DNA of 64,000 bases from an uncultured Gammaproteobacteria bacterium (GTDB taxonomy: Bacteria > Pseudomonadota > Gammaproteobacteria > Pseudomonadales > Pseudohongiellaceae), in contig CAJXIY010000001.1 in the NCBI GenBank assembly GCA_913054495.1, forward strand, positions 79,338 to 143,337, read 5' to 3'. How positions within the stretch are numbered: the first letter of the stretch is position 1; every line of letters starts with the position of its first letter. Made by a program: the position numbers and the translations under genes. This document shows, piece by piece, positions 27,144-36,287 of the stretch. Under the pieces are notes generated by a model, which saw only the letters and a program-made list of their open reading frames with translations, was not told where the DNA came from and ran no database searches.

Positions 27144-28178
27144 TCATCGCTGCCGTGATTCTCTAATCCTCGCCGCCCGCAGTATCGAAGGCAGCGAATA
27201 GTTGCCCTCATGGCAGGCATACTCATAGATTTTTTGGCCGGGTGTCATTCTTCGTAATGGAATCTCGGCGGTTACGGGTCGGCTGTAAATCTCTGGATCG
27301 CTGAGTGTATAACTGAATAACATCTCGTCTGCAGACAGGGGCGTGTAAATTTCAGTAATCTCCAGCTCGGCTGATGATCTCACGAAGAAGTTGGATTGTT
27401 CTGGCCTGAAATTCTTGCTGTGAATTACTAGAGACTCTCCCTCGTAGTGGGCGATGGAATCTCCCAGCCATTTATCACCCTGGTCTTCGATATGCTCGGT
27501 GCCGAGACGAATAACCCGAACCGCGCTGAAGTACTCGGACAGAATGACCACGTAATTCTCATTCTGAACAATTTGAATATTGCGTATGGGATTGTCACCA
27601 TCGATAGCATTGGTGGCATCGAAGGTGAATAGCAGGGGCAGCTGCCCGCCGGAATTTAGACAGCGCTCCTGTCCGGGTCGAATCTCGGGCCCATCGTAGG
27701 GGCCAAATCCCTGGGCCCGCCAGTCGCCACGAATATCCCTGGCCCCTTCCAGGTAAGGCAGGCGCCCATTCGGGGGGTCGATAATCAGAGAGGTGCGGTA
27801 CTCGCCGCGTACACGGGAGACCACGATCGGCCGGATTTCAAAATTCTGGTCGGCGAGGGCACCTACAATACCACCGCGGCGAGGCGCTGCCCTGTTGGGA
27901 TCGATCGGCAGGGCTCTTAGATCATCGAGATCACGGGCAAGCTGTTGCAGGGACATCGCTTCGTCCGTGGTATAACTTCTCTTTCTACCCAGGGCCAGGG
28001 GACGTTGCAGCGGCGTTTGTGATGGATTAGTCCATAAACCCTGTAAGTCTGGATAGCTATGCTCAGTCCGGGGGCTTACCCAGCCATCGGCGGCAAATGA
28101 TTTTGCAGCCAACAGGAGCAGCGCGGAAATAGCAACTATCTGCAAGTAGTCGAATCCAGATCCAGCGTGTAGCTTCAT
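27144..28178 (-). CDS. Secreted PDLQG/YACHEGNY-family protein, function unknown
   Basis: 344 residues with a signal peptide (LLLLAAKSFAADGW). HSYPDLQGLWTNPSQTPLQRP, TSLIIDPPNGRLPY, ERCLNSGGQLP, DSIAHYEGESLVIHSKNF and YEYACHEGNYSLPSILRAAR give all family blocks in order. The ATG lies one base after the stop of a truncated VOC gene and has no Shine-Dalgarno site, so its original leader may have been lost; translation may depend on coupling. The 192-base space upstream of the next leftward gene (26952-27143) shows nothing assignable. Confidence 0.8.
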   Translation of the reverse strand: MKLHAGSGFDYLQIVAISALLLLAAKSFAADGWVSPRTEHSYPDLQGLWTNPSQTPLQRPLALGRKRSYTTDEAMSLQQLARDLDDLRALPIDPNRAAPRRGGIVGALADQNFEIRPIVVSRVRGEYRTSLIIDPPNGRLPYLEGARDIRGDWRAQGFGPYDGPEIRPGQERCLNSGGQLPLLFTFDATNAIDGDNPIRNIQIVQNENYVVILSEYFSAVRVIRLGTEHIEDQGDKWLGDSIAHYEGESLVIHSKNFRPEQSNFFVRSSAELEITEIYTPLSADEMLFSYTLSDPEIYSRPVTAEIPLRRMTPGQKIYEYACHEGNYSLPSILRAARIRESRQR

Positions 28179-28179
28179 G

Positions 28180-28452
28180 CTAGCGTGGCCCGTATGGGAT
28201 AAGAGGCAACAGATTTATCTTTAACAAATACTTCTCCGGTACATCCATAAGAATGTTGTTGGTATCGCATTGATTGGATGGTCCCAGAAGATTTAGTACC
28301 ACTCCCGATGGATGTCGCATGATTATTGGATGTCCATCTTCAAATCCGACATCGCTCTTGAATTCAAAACCCAGCAGTTCGTAAAAAGCGACCGATTTCA
28401 CTTTATCACTGCCCCTGATACCTACGTGATTTACATTTTTAAATTTCAACAT
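28180..28452 (-). pseudogene. VOC (glyoxalase-fold) protein, C-terminal half missing
   Basis: The first 75 residues are a normal VOC module: FKNVNHVGIRGSD, VAFYELLGFEFKSDVGFEDG, PIIMRHPSGVVLNLLGPSN. After DVPEKY, where the second half of the fold (HIALRV... and the last metal ligand) should follow, the frame reads LLKINLLPLIPYGPR and stops, one base before the next gene. A complete VOC domain needs about 120 residues, so this is a remnant. ATG 28452 is used; a TTG lies four codons upstream. Confidence 0.7.
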
Positions 28453-28703
28453 TTTGTATACCAAGTGATCCTAAATCAGGCCCCTGCACCTGACAGAAAT
28501 CCTATTTGCTTCATCCTTAAACGTATCCAAGGTATCGACATGGCGTTGACAAAACGTACTCGAGAGTGATTTCTCTGTGCTGATACTTGGTTGCTAAGTT
28601 GCAGGCATCCATACTACTACAGCCACTGGCCCTGATTTCTTCTTTTCTTTACACCCTGGAATTGGCATATTAGCTCCAGTCAAACTGATACCAGAGGCAG
28701 ATC

Positions 28704-29063
28704 ATGATTAGTCATACTGTAAAGCTTGTTACCCCGTTGCTAGCGGTGTTGTTGAGTGCATGTGGTGGGTTCGGATCGATGCATCAAAACGACGCGGCAG
28801 CTTTTTCCAACGATTTAGCCGATGCGGCTGTGATGGGTAAATGGGCACGCAGCTGTGCCCTCTGTCATATCAACGGCGAAGCGGGTGCGCCCGTAGTTGG
28901 CGATAGCGCGGAGTGGCAGCGCCGGCTGGCGCAAGGTGAAGCCTTGATACTTCGCCATGTGATCGAGGGCTACAATTCCATGCCTCCTCTAGGTTACTGC
29001 ATGGCCTGTGAAGAATCTGACTTCAGAGCGATGATAGGATTTATGGCGAGGACCAGCGAATGA
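28704..29063 (+). CDS. Cytochrome c5-like lipoprotein
   Basis: 119 residues. Lipobox LLSAC places the lipid on Cys20. CALCH (Cys51-His55) is the haem c site, and YNSMPPLGYCMACEESDF supplies the axial Met and the second CxxC pair characteristic of cytochrome c5. It is a membrane-tethered periplasmic electron carrier. The stop overlaps the ATG of the following lactone oxidase (ATGA), so it is very likely that oxidase's electron acceptor. GAGG ribosome site present. Confidence 0.87.
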   Translation: MISHTVKLVTPLLAVLLSACGGFGSMHQNDAAAFSNDLADAAVMGKWARSCALCHINGEAGAPVVGDSAEWQRRLAQGEALILRHVIEGYNSMPPLGYCMACEESDFRAMIGFMARTSE

Positions 29064-30421
29064 AAGAATTAACCCGCAGAAAATTTCTCGCATCCAGTGT
29101 AAGAGCCACCATGTTTGGCGCCTACGCACTGAACGAAACTGCTTTCGCACAGACCACGCGCTGGAGTAATTGGTCAGGCGGGCAGACTTGTCAACCCAGG
29201 GGTCGTTATGACATCAGCAGTGAAGACGAGCTAGCCCGATTGTTAAAAACCACCAGCGGTCCTATTCGTCCGATCGGGTCAGGGCACTCCTTTAGTCCTC
29301 TGGTACCCACCGATGGACACTTGGTGGTAATCGATCAATTGAGTGGCATTCTCGATCATGACAACGACACCCTGCAGGCAACAATCGGTGCCGGATCTCG
29401 CCTGGGCGATCTGGGAGAGCCATTGGAGTCCATCGGCCAGGGCATGTTTAACCTGCCTGATATTGACCGCCAAACCCTTGCCGGTGCTACCGCAACAGGC
29501 ACCCACGGTACTGGACTCGGTTTGCAATGCCTGTCGTCCTACATCACGTCTCTACGCCTGATCACCGTGGCGGGAGATGTTATGGACATCGATGCCAGCG
29601 ATGCTGACCTGTTCGATGCGGTACGCGTTAACGTCGGCGCGCTGGGTGTGGTAACTCAGATTCGCCTGCAGAATCGCAAATCCTACAAACTAAAGAAGCG
29701 AGAGTGGGCAGCACCCACCGAGGATATACTTGCCAACTTCGATGAATTAGCAGCAAGCCACCGGCACTTCGAAATTTTCCCACTGGTTTATTCAGACTAC
29801 TCCCTGGTGCTAGCCATCGACGAAAGTGACGAGCCAATAGGACAAACTATCTTCCCGCCGGGAGAAGAAGTTTCCCTCGCCGCAGTGCGAGAACTGAATG
29901 CCGATGCAACGCCCCTGGAGCGACTGACTCGGAATAACGCGGTGGGGGCGAATATTCAAACAACCGAAGCGGTAGATGTCTCCTACAAACTGTTATCCAA
30001 TTTACGCAATAACAGATTTAACGAGATGGAGTATTCGGTGCCGATCACAGCAGGCGCCGAGTGTGTGCGTGAAATTCTCAAAACCATCTACGATCAGGCG
30101 ATCGAAGTTGGGTTTCCACTGGAGTATCGCTATGTAAGCGGAGACGATCCCTGGTTGAGTATGGCCTACGGCACCGAGCCCCACGCCACCATCTCCATTC
30201 ATCGAACCGCGAGTCAAGATTACAAGCCTTACTTCGATATCATCGAACCCATCTTCTGGAAATATGGCGGACGTCCCCACTGGGGAAAGTTACACAGCCT
30301 GGGCAATAAAGAGCTCGCGCAGTTGTATCCCCGCTTCCGGGATTTCATGGAAATTCGCGAATCGATGGATCCACGAGGAAGGATGGTTAACCAGCACCTG
30401 CGCAGGCTTTTTATTGGTTAG
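29060..30421 (+). CDS. FAD-linked oxidoreductase, sugar-lactone oxidase (ALO) family, Tat-exported
   Basis: 453 residues with a twin-arginine signal (TRRKFLASS). FAD domain: PIRPIGSGHSFSPL and ATGTHGTGLGLQCLSSYI. C-terminal ALO domain: EYRYVSGDDPWLSMAYG and GRPHWGKLH, the HWGK signature of L-gulono/D-arabinono-1,4-lactone oxidases and of alditol oxidases. The GSGHS histidine suggests covalent flavin. Being translationally coupled to a cytochrome c5, it probably works as a dehydrogenase on an aldonolactone or alditol and not as an oxygen-using oxidase. Confidence 0.9.
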   Translation: MKELTRRKFLASSVRATMFGAYALNETAFAQTTRWSNWSGGQTCQPRGRYDISSEDELARLLKTTSGPIRPIGSGHSFSPLVPTDGHLVVIDQLSGILDHDNDTLQATIGAGSRLGDLGEPLESIGQGMFNLPDIDRQTLAGATATGTHGTGLGLQCLSSYITSLRLITVAGDVMDIDASDADLFDAVRVNVGALGVVTQIRLQNRKSYKLKKREWAAPTEDILANFDELAASHRHFEIFPLVYSDYSLVLAIDESDEPIGQTIFPPGEEVSLAAVRELNADATPLERLTRNNAVGANIQTTEAVDVSYKLLSNLRNNRFNEMEYSVPITAGAECVREILKTIYDQAIEVGFPLEYRYVSGDDPWLSMAYGTEPHATISIHRTASQDYKPYFDIIEPIFWKYGGRPHWGKLHSLGNKELAQLYPRFRDFMEIRESMDPRGRMVNQHLRRLFIG

Positions 30422-30465
30422 CTTAACCCAGAGGCACCTGCAACCACGCGCACCTGGCGCCCCTA

Positions 30466-32217
30466 CTATTCCAGTGCAAACACCATCAGTGCCGGCCCGC
30501 TTCTGCGCAGTCGTCTTATAATGCTGTCACCCCCGACCGCAAAGTCGTTTACAAATCCTAACCAGATGTTCGCATTTACGGTAGGTGTGCCTATTGCCAC
30601 GGCGATGTACTGTTTGCCATTGACACTATAACTCACCGGAAACGAGGTTGGCAGATCGCCGAGGTCTGTAACCCATAACACTTCTCCTGTGGAATCATCC
30701 AACGCTTTGAAGGATTCATCCAGTGCGCCGATAAAAACCAGTCCCCCCGCTGTTGCCAATGCCGCACTGGTGGGCGGCACAACTTCCCGATGCGCCCATA
30801 CCAGTTCCCGGGTCTCCACATTAACTGCCTGCCAACGTCCAAACCTGCCATCGCTATCGGCTGTGGGGCTAATCTGCAAACTGACACCAGTGCTAAGCAG
30901 ATTACCTCCGGCCCCGGTGGGTCCAGCCATCATGCAGACCTCGGCGATTGGCAGATACAGCATCTTACTTCTTGGATTATAGGCTGCCGCCGGCCAGTTT
31001 CTGCCGCCATTAGCGAAGGGGCACAACAAGTGGGATAGTTCGGCGTTCGGAATGGCGTCAGGACTAATTGTTTTAGCGCCCGTCTCGGAATCCACCGCGG
31101 TCACAATGTTTTGCAGACCCATATCCATGGAGAAAAGATATTCGCCGGTTGCCGCATCCACCGCGTCGTAAAGTGCCATCTTGCCGGCGGTCAGTACGAG
31201 CTTGCGCATGGCGCCGTCGACTTCCAACTCAATAATGTGTCGTTCGTACACCCAATCCAGGTCCCATTGGTCATTGGCGATATGCTGGTAATACCACACC
31301 AATTCGCCCGTCCCGGGGCGCAGTGCAACGGTAGCATTGGTGTAAAGCGCATCATTGCTCACACCCGGCTTGTATATTGGATCTAACAACGGCGCCGTAT
31401 TGTAGGTAGGTGCGAGCCCGAAATACACCAGGTCGAGCTCGGGATCGTAGCTGCCAGGCAGCCACACCGAACCACCGCTTCGCTCTTCCAGGGGTATGTC
31501 GTTCCACGTGTTTCCACCGGGTGTTCCTGGCCGGGCTACCGAATGAAACCGCCACACTTCTTCACCGGTCTCAAGATCTAGACCGATGATGAATCCCCCT
31601 TCCGGAATCATGGTAGCGGTCACACCCTGTATCAGCATGCCATTAGCTACCAGCGGGGTTCCCCTGAGTCTATGGCTGCGTGGACCCACTGCCAAGTCGG
31701 TGATCTCGCTATCCCAGATTGGAGCCCCGGTCCTGCTGTCCAAAGCAACTATGTGCATGTTGGCTGTAGGCATGAACAGCTTATCGCCATACAGGGCGAT
31801 ACCGATTTTCGCACTAGCTACCGCGTCCGATTCGTGTCGATAGCGCCATAGCTCTGCCCCAGAAACCGCATCCATGGCCAACATAGTATCGCCAGTACTG
31901 AGCAGGTACACAACCCCGTCATGGACAATCGGAGTGGGACTGTTCGGGCCAGGTTCCAGTTCGACGCGCCAGGCCAACTCTAGCTCGGCAACATTCTGCC
32001 TGTTGATTTGGTCCAACGGGCTGAACCCGGAACTTGCATAGGTTCGGCGCCAAAGCAACCAGTCTTCTGCCGGCGGGTCAATCAACATCTCTTTCGTTAC
32101 CGGAGTTAACTCCGACAGCAATGACGAATTATTACTTTGTGCCAAATTTGGGCCCGAATAAATTCCAAGGACGCAGAGCGCCAGCCCTAACAGTTGAATC
32201 GTAGGTTTGGTAGCCAC
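30466..32217 (-). CDS. PQQ-type beta-propeller dehydrogenase (quinoprotein)
   Basis: 583 residues from GTG 32217, preferred because GGAGG lies 8 bases before it while the ATG at 32232 has no site and would overlap it. Signal peptide LLGLALCVLGIYSGPNLAQ. Typical blocks are DWLLWRRTYASSGFSPLDQI, DAVSGAELWRYRH, DLETGEEVWRFHS and NGKQYIAVAIG. There is no haem motif. It is closest in layout to the 18866-20650 protein, sharing an N-terminal (D/E)DWL(M/L)WR pattern. Role: periplasmic alcohol or sugar oxidation, substrate unknown. Convergent with the lactone oxidase gene, 44 bases apart. Confidence 0.87.
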   Translation of the reverse strand: MATKPTIQLLGLALCVLGIYSGPNLAQSNNSSLLSELTPVTKEMLIDPPAEDWLLWRRTYASSGFSPLDQINRQNVAELELAWRVELEPGPNSPTPIVHDGVVYLLSTGDTMLAMDAVSGAELWRYRHESDAVASAKIGIALYGDKLFMPTANMHIVALDSRTGAPIWDSEITDLAVGPRSHRLRGTPLVANGMLIQGVTATMIPEGGFIIGLDLETGEEVWRFHSVARPGTPGGNTWNDIPLEERSGGSVWLPGSYDPELDLVYFGLAPTYNTAPLLDPIYKPGVSNDALYTNATVALRPGTGELVWYYQHIANDQWDLDWVYERHIIELEVDGAMRKLVLTAGKMALYDAVDAATGEYLFSMDMGLQNIVTAVDSETGAKTISPDAIPNAELSHLLCPFANGGRNWPAAAYNPRSKMLYLPIAEVCMMAGPTGAGGNLLSTGVSLQISPTADSDGRFGRWQAVNVETRELVWAHREVVPPTSAALATAGGLVFIGALDESFKALDDSTGEVLWVTDLGDLPTSFPVSYSVNGKQYIAVAIGTPTVNANIWLGFVNDFAVGGDSIIRRLRRSGPALMVFALE

Positions 32218-32517
32218 AATGCAACCCTCCATTTTTGCCAGTATAGGTAAAACAAACGCAAAGCAGCAAAGGCTTGAGCGTATGTTGAACCAAACCCAGG
32301 TCGCAGCACAAGTAAGAAATTATTTTTGACAATCATTCCATATTGATGACTCATGATCTGCATTAGACCAGAGTCGATATCCTTGGTTTTCTGCAACAGC
32401 CGTAATTCTTTTCAATTCTCCGGAATAATGAAGCTATGCGGGTTCCTATGCTAGACTGGTCGTCGAATTCAGGGGGCAAATGCTGGATAATCAACAACGA
32501 AGAACCGGAATCCCGTT
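32218..32517. other. Intergenic region between divergent genes
   Basis: 300 bases separate the leftward quinoprotein from the rightward DUF1592 block. A consensus -35 TTGACA occurs at 32326-32331 on the plus strand, but the hexamer 17 bases on (ACTCAT) is poor. No repeat of the window's palindrome family was found here. Confidence 0.4.
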
Positions 32518-34944
32518 ATGGGTAATCTGTTTCAAGCGCTTCGACGCCGAAGAGTAATTCGACTAGCTATCATCAACGCCATGTTGTTGGTCCAGGCAAC
32601 GGCCTGGCTGTCCACTCACGTCAGCGCACAGACCCTCACCTCGACCGCGATCGAGTATCGCGCCTTGCTAGACCAATACTGCGTCACCTGCCACAACCGG
32701 TTGGTGGTAGATGCCCCCGATGCACCCCCCAATGCCCTGCTGTCACAACTGCGTGCGGTGGGTTTAAAACTCGACGCCCTCGACCTGTCGGCGGTGGCTA
32801 CCAACGCCGCTCACTGGGAGCCGGTAGTACGCAAGCTGCGGGCCGGCTTGATGCCCCCCGCCGGGCTACCGCGGCCCGACCCAGCGACACTCGATGGGTT
32901 CCGCGTCTGGCTCGAGACCGCGCTCGATGGTGCCGCCGCAGCCCGTCCCAACCCGGGACGGACGGCAAGCTTCCATCGCCTGAATCGGGCCGAATATGGG
33001 AACGCCATCCGCGATCTGTTGGCGTTGGAGATCGACATCGATGACTTCCTGCCGGCAGATGACGCCGGCTATGGCTTCGACAACATCGGCGGTGTGTTGC
33101 GGATGTCACAGTCGTTGCTGGAGCGGTATCTGGATGCCAGCCGCACCATCAGTCGCCTCGCGGTGGGGAGCCCGCCTTCGGTGCCGTTCTCCGAGACTTT
33201 CCGCACCGCCCAGGACGGGCAGCAACACGAACGCGCCGTCGGCCTGCCGTTCGGAACCAGAGGCGGCATGCTGCTGTCCTACCTGTTTCCCCTCGATGCC
33301 GACTACGATCTAAGTATCCAGCTCAGTGGCACCCGCGGCCTGCGCGATGAGCATCGGCTTGAGGTGACAGTCGATGGCGAGCCCATCGAGCAGTTCACCA
33401 TAGGCTCAGCTTCCACAATTGCGCTGCGGCTGCGAGTGGCGGCCGGGCCCCGGGACATCGGGGTCGCGTTCTATCGCAATCCGCCGGTGCTGGTGGAGCA
33501 GGTCCGGGAACGCTTCCAGAATCCGCGCACGGCAGGCAACAGCGGCGGACCGGGTGGCGCCATGCCGTTCGTCAGCAGCGTCACCATCGCCGGTCCCTAT
33601 AACGCCAGTGGCCCCGGTCAGACGCCGAGCCGTGACAGGATCTTCAGTTGCCAGCCGGCGACAGTCGATGAGGAACCGGCATGCGCCCGCAGCATCCTCT
33701 CCGATCTGGCTCGGCGGGCTTATCGTCGGCCGGTAAGCGACGATGATATCGAGGTCTTGTTGGAGTTCTATGCCATGGGCCGGGCCGGCGCCAGCGACCC
33801 CGAGAGTGCCTTCGAGAGGGGGATTGAACTGGCGCTGCGGCGCTTGCTGGTGAGCCCGGAATTCCTGGTCCGAATCGAGGTAGACCCGGCCGGCATTGCG
33901 CCCGATACACCCTATGTGATGACCGATCTGGAAGTGGCCTCTCGACTATCATTCTTTCTATGGAGCAGCATTCCAGATGAGGAGCTGCTGGCGCTGGCCG
34001 AACGCGGCGCGCTCAGCAACCCCGCGGAACTCGAGCGGCAGGTGCGGCGACTGCTCGCCGACCCACGCTCTAAGGCACTGACCATCAACTTCGCCGGCCA
34101 GTGGTTGCAGCTGCGCAACCTTGCCACCGTGGTGCGGCCGGGTGAACCCTATGCGGTTGCCTTCGACGAGACCCTACGCCAAGCCATGATTACCGAGACC
34201 GAACTGTTCTTCGACAGCGTGGTGCGCCAGGACCGCGGCGTGCTCGAACTGCTGACCGCCGATTACACCTATCTGAACGCACGCCTGGCCGGACACTACG
34301 ACATCCCCAATGTCCAGGGCGCTCACTTCCGGCGGGTGGGCCTGGCCGCCGACAGTCCCCGCGGCGGGCTGCTGGGACAGGGCAGCATCCTCACATTGAC
34401 CTCACACGCGATCCGGACTTCACCGGTGCTGCGAGGTAAGTGGATACTCGACAACATCCTTGGCACGCCGCCCCCCGATCCGCCGCCGAACGTGCCGGCG
34501 CTGGAAGACAGCAAGACCAGCGCCAGGGTGGCGACGATGCGCGAGCGCATGTCTGCTCACCGGGACAACCCGGTGTGTGCGGCCTGCCACTCCATGATCG
34601 ATCCGGCCGGTTTCGCCCTCGAGGGCTTCGACGCCATCGGCCGCTTCCGCGAGGTAGACGAGTGGTTCAACCCTATCGACACCTCCGGGGCGCTGCCCGA
34701 CGGCACCGCTTTCGATGGCGCCGCGCAGCTGCGTGTAGCGCTGGTGCAGAAGCCGCAGCGATTCGTGGGCACCGTCACCGAGAAGCTGCTAACCTACGCC
34801 CTGGGTCGGGGCCTCGATTATTACGATATGCCGGCGGTGCGCCGCATCGTTCGCGAGTCGGCGGACGCCGACTACGGCATGCAAGCTATTATCGTCGGCA
34901 TAGTGAACAGTTATCCGTTCCTGCACAGGAGATCTGGGTCATGA
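32518..34944 (+). CDS. DUF1592/DUF1588/DUF1585-domain c-type cytochrome protein
   Basis: 808 residues with a signal anchor (about 14-38). CVTCH (Cys55-His59) in a Planctomycete-type cytochrome domain is followed by DUF1587 (FHRLNRAEYGNAIRDLL, near 145), DUF1595/1592 (ARRAYRRPVSDDDIEVLLEF; SRLSFFLWSSIPDEELL), DUF1588 (RRGLLGQGSILTLTSHAIR-like region near 620) and DUF1585, with CAACHSMIDPAGFALEGFD near 686-704. The architecture is that of exported planctomycete/acidobacterial proteins always paired with DUF1552, thought to act on complex organics; no activity is proven. First gene of a rightward GC-rich block, and overlapping the next gene by ATGA. Confidence 0.92.
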   Translation: MGNLFQALRRRRVIRLAIINAMLLVQATAWLSTHVSAQTLTSTAIEYRALLDQYCVTCHNRLVVDAPDAPPNALLSQLRAVGLKLDALDLSAVATNAAHWEPVVRKLRAGLMPPAGLPRPDPATLDGFRVWLETALDGAAAARPNPGRTASFHRLNRAEYGNAIRDLLALEIDIDDFLPADDAGYGFDNIGGVLRMSQSLLERYLDASRTISRLAVGSPPSVPFSETFRTAQDGQQHERAVGLPFGTRGGMLLSYLFPLDADYDLSIQLSGTRGLRDEHRLEVTVDGEPIEQFTIGSASTIALRLRVAAGPRDIGVAFYRNPPVLVEQVRERFQNPRTAGNSGGPGGAMPFVSSVTIAGPYNASGPGQTPSRDRIFSCQPATVDEEPACARSILSDLARRAYRRPVSDDDIEVLLEFYAMGRAGASDPESAFERGIELALRRLLVSPEFLVRIEVDPAGIAPDTPYVMTDLEVASRLSFFLWSSIPDEELLALAERGALSNPAELERQVRRLLADPRSKALTINFAGQWLQLRNLATVVRPGEPYAVAFDETLRQAMITETELFFDSVVRQDRGVLELLTADYTYLNARLAGHYDIPNVQGAHFRRVGLAADSPRGGLLGQGSILTLTSHAIRTSPVLRGKWILDNILGTPPPDPPPNVPALEDSKTSARVATMRERMSAHRDNPVCAACHSMIDPAGFALEGFDAIGRFREVDEWFNPIDTSGALPDGTAFDGAAQLRVALVQKPQRFVGTVTEKLLTYALGRGLDYYDMPAVRRIVRESADADYGMQAIIVGIVNSYPFLHRRSGS

Positions 34945-36287
34945 ATATCATCACCAAGAAGGCATTGTCGCGGCGAACAGTTCTACGTGGCATGGGGACC
35001 ATGGTGGCTCTGCCCCTGCTGGGCGCGATGGTGCCGGCGCTAACCGCCACCGCGAAGACGGCAGCCGCTCCGATTCCCCGGCTGGGTTTTTTCTATGCAC
35101 CGAACGGAATGTTCCTGCCGAACTTCCATCCCGCCGGTGACGGTGGCCGTGATTACGAGATCACTCCGATCTTGCGTCCGCTGGAAGCCTATCGTGAGCA
35201 GATGGTGGTAGTCTCCGGCTTGAGTAACAACGGTATCGTCAGTCCTAACGAGGGCGGTGGTGTGCATACCCGCGCCCACGGCGGCTGGCTCAGCGGCGTG
35301 CTGCCGAAACGTACCGAGGGTGCCGACATCGAAGCCGGCAAGACCGTGGACCAGTATGCCGCCGACGTACTGGGCAGGGAGACCTCGCTGCGCTCACTGG
35401 AACTGACCACCGAGTCGAACTACACCGTCGGTAACTGTGAGAACGGCTATAGCTGCACCTACCAGAATTCCACCTCCTGGCGCTCTCCAACCACACCCCT
35501 GCCTCACGAACGCGACCCCCGTGTAGTGTTCCGGCGCCTGTTCGGCGACGGCGGCAGTGTGGCGGCGCGGTTGGCCCAGATGCAGACCGACCGCAGCATC
35601 CTCGACTCCGTCACCGACAGTATCAAGGGGCTCGAACGCCGCCTGGGGCCCGGTGACCGTGCCGTGGTGGAGGAATACTTAAGCGCGGTACGTGAGATTG
35701 AACGCCGGATTCAACGCACAGAGCAGAACGACGCCTCGACACCATTGCCGAGTGTGGGGCAACCTGCCGGCGTACCCGATGACTACGACGAGCACGTGGA
35801 AATGTTGTTCGAGATGCTGGTGCTGGCGTACCAGGCCGACATCACTCGGGTGAGCTGCTTCCAGATGGCCCGCGAGCTGAGCGGCCGAACGTATCCCGAC
35901 ATCGGCGTGCCGGAGGCGCACCACAGTGTGTCCCATCACCAGCTCAACCCCCATAACATTCAGCAGTATACGAAGATCAACGCCCACCAGGTCTCGCTGT
36001 TCAGCAAGCTGATCGAGCGCCTGCACAACACGGCGGACGGTGACGGCACGCTGTTAGACCACAGCATCATGCTGTATGGCACCGGCATGGGGGATGGCGA
36101 TCATCACACCCCTTACAACCTGCCGGTGATCCTGGCCGGTGGTGGTTGCGGACAGCTGGCCGGCGGTCGCCATATGAAGTATGAGATGCACACGCCGTTC
36201 ATGAATCTCGGACTGACCCTGCTCGACAAGGTCGGCGTCCATGTCGATAGCATTGCAGACAGCACCGGGCGATTGACGGACCTGTGA
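34941..36287 (+). CDS. DUF1552 family protein, Tat/Sec exported
   Basis: 448 residues from ATG 34941, which overlaps the upstream TGA; the frame is open for 167 more codons, but these are the shadow of the DUF1592 gene. The signal SRRTVLRGMGTMVALPLLGAM looks twin-arginine (RR then hydrophobic core). RLGFFYAPNGMFLPNFHP, HGGWLSGVLPKRTEG, SVDQYAA-like KTVDQYAADVLG and MLYGTGMGDGDHHTPYNLP are DUF1552 landmarks, related in fold to DUF1501/alkaline-phosphatase-like proteins. It is the obligate partner of the DUF1592 protein in many genomes; reaction unknown. Confidence 0.92.
   Translation: MNIITKKALSRRTVLRGMGTMVALPLLGAMVPALTATAKTAAAPIPRLGFFYAPNGMFLPNFHPAGDGGRDYEITPILRPLEAYREQMVVVSGLSNNGIVSPNEGGGVHTRAHGGWLSGVLPKRTEGADIEAGKTVDQYAADVLGRETSLRSLELTTESNYTVGNCENGYSCTYQNSTSWRSPTTPLPHERDPRVVFRRLFGDGGSVAARLAQMQTDRSILDSVTDSIKGLERRLGPGDRAVVEEYLSAVREIERRIQRTEQNDASTPLPSVGQPAGVPDDYDEHVEMLFEMLVLAYQADITRVSCFQMARELSGRTYPDIGVPEAHHSVSHHQLNPHNIQQYTKINAHQVSLFSKLIERLHNTADGDGTLLDHSIMLYGTGMGDGDHHTPYNLPVILAGGGCGQLAGGRHMKYEMHTPFMNLGLTLLDKVGVHVDSIADSTGRLTDL

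Noticed and set aside
34440..34940. N-terminal extension of the DUF1552 gene
   Set aside because: It overlaps the end of DUF1592 in another frame and precedes the Tat-like signal; ATG 34941 with stop/start overlap is the real start.
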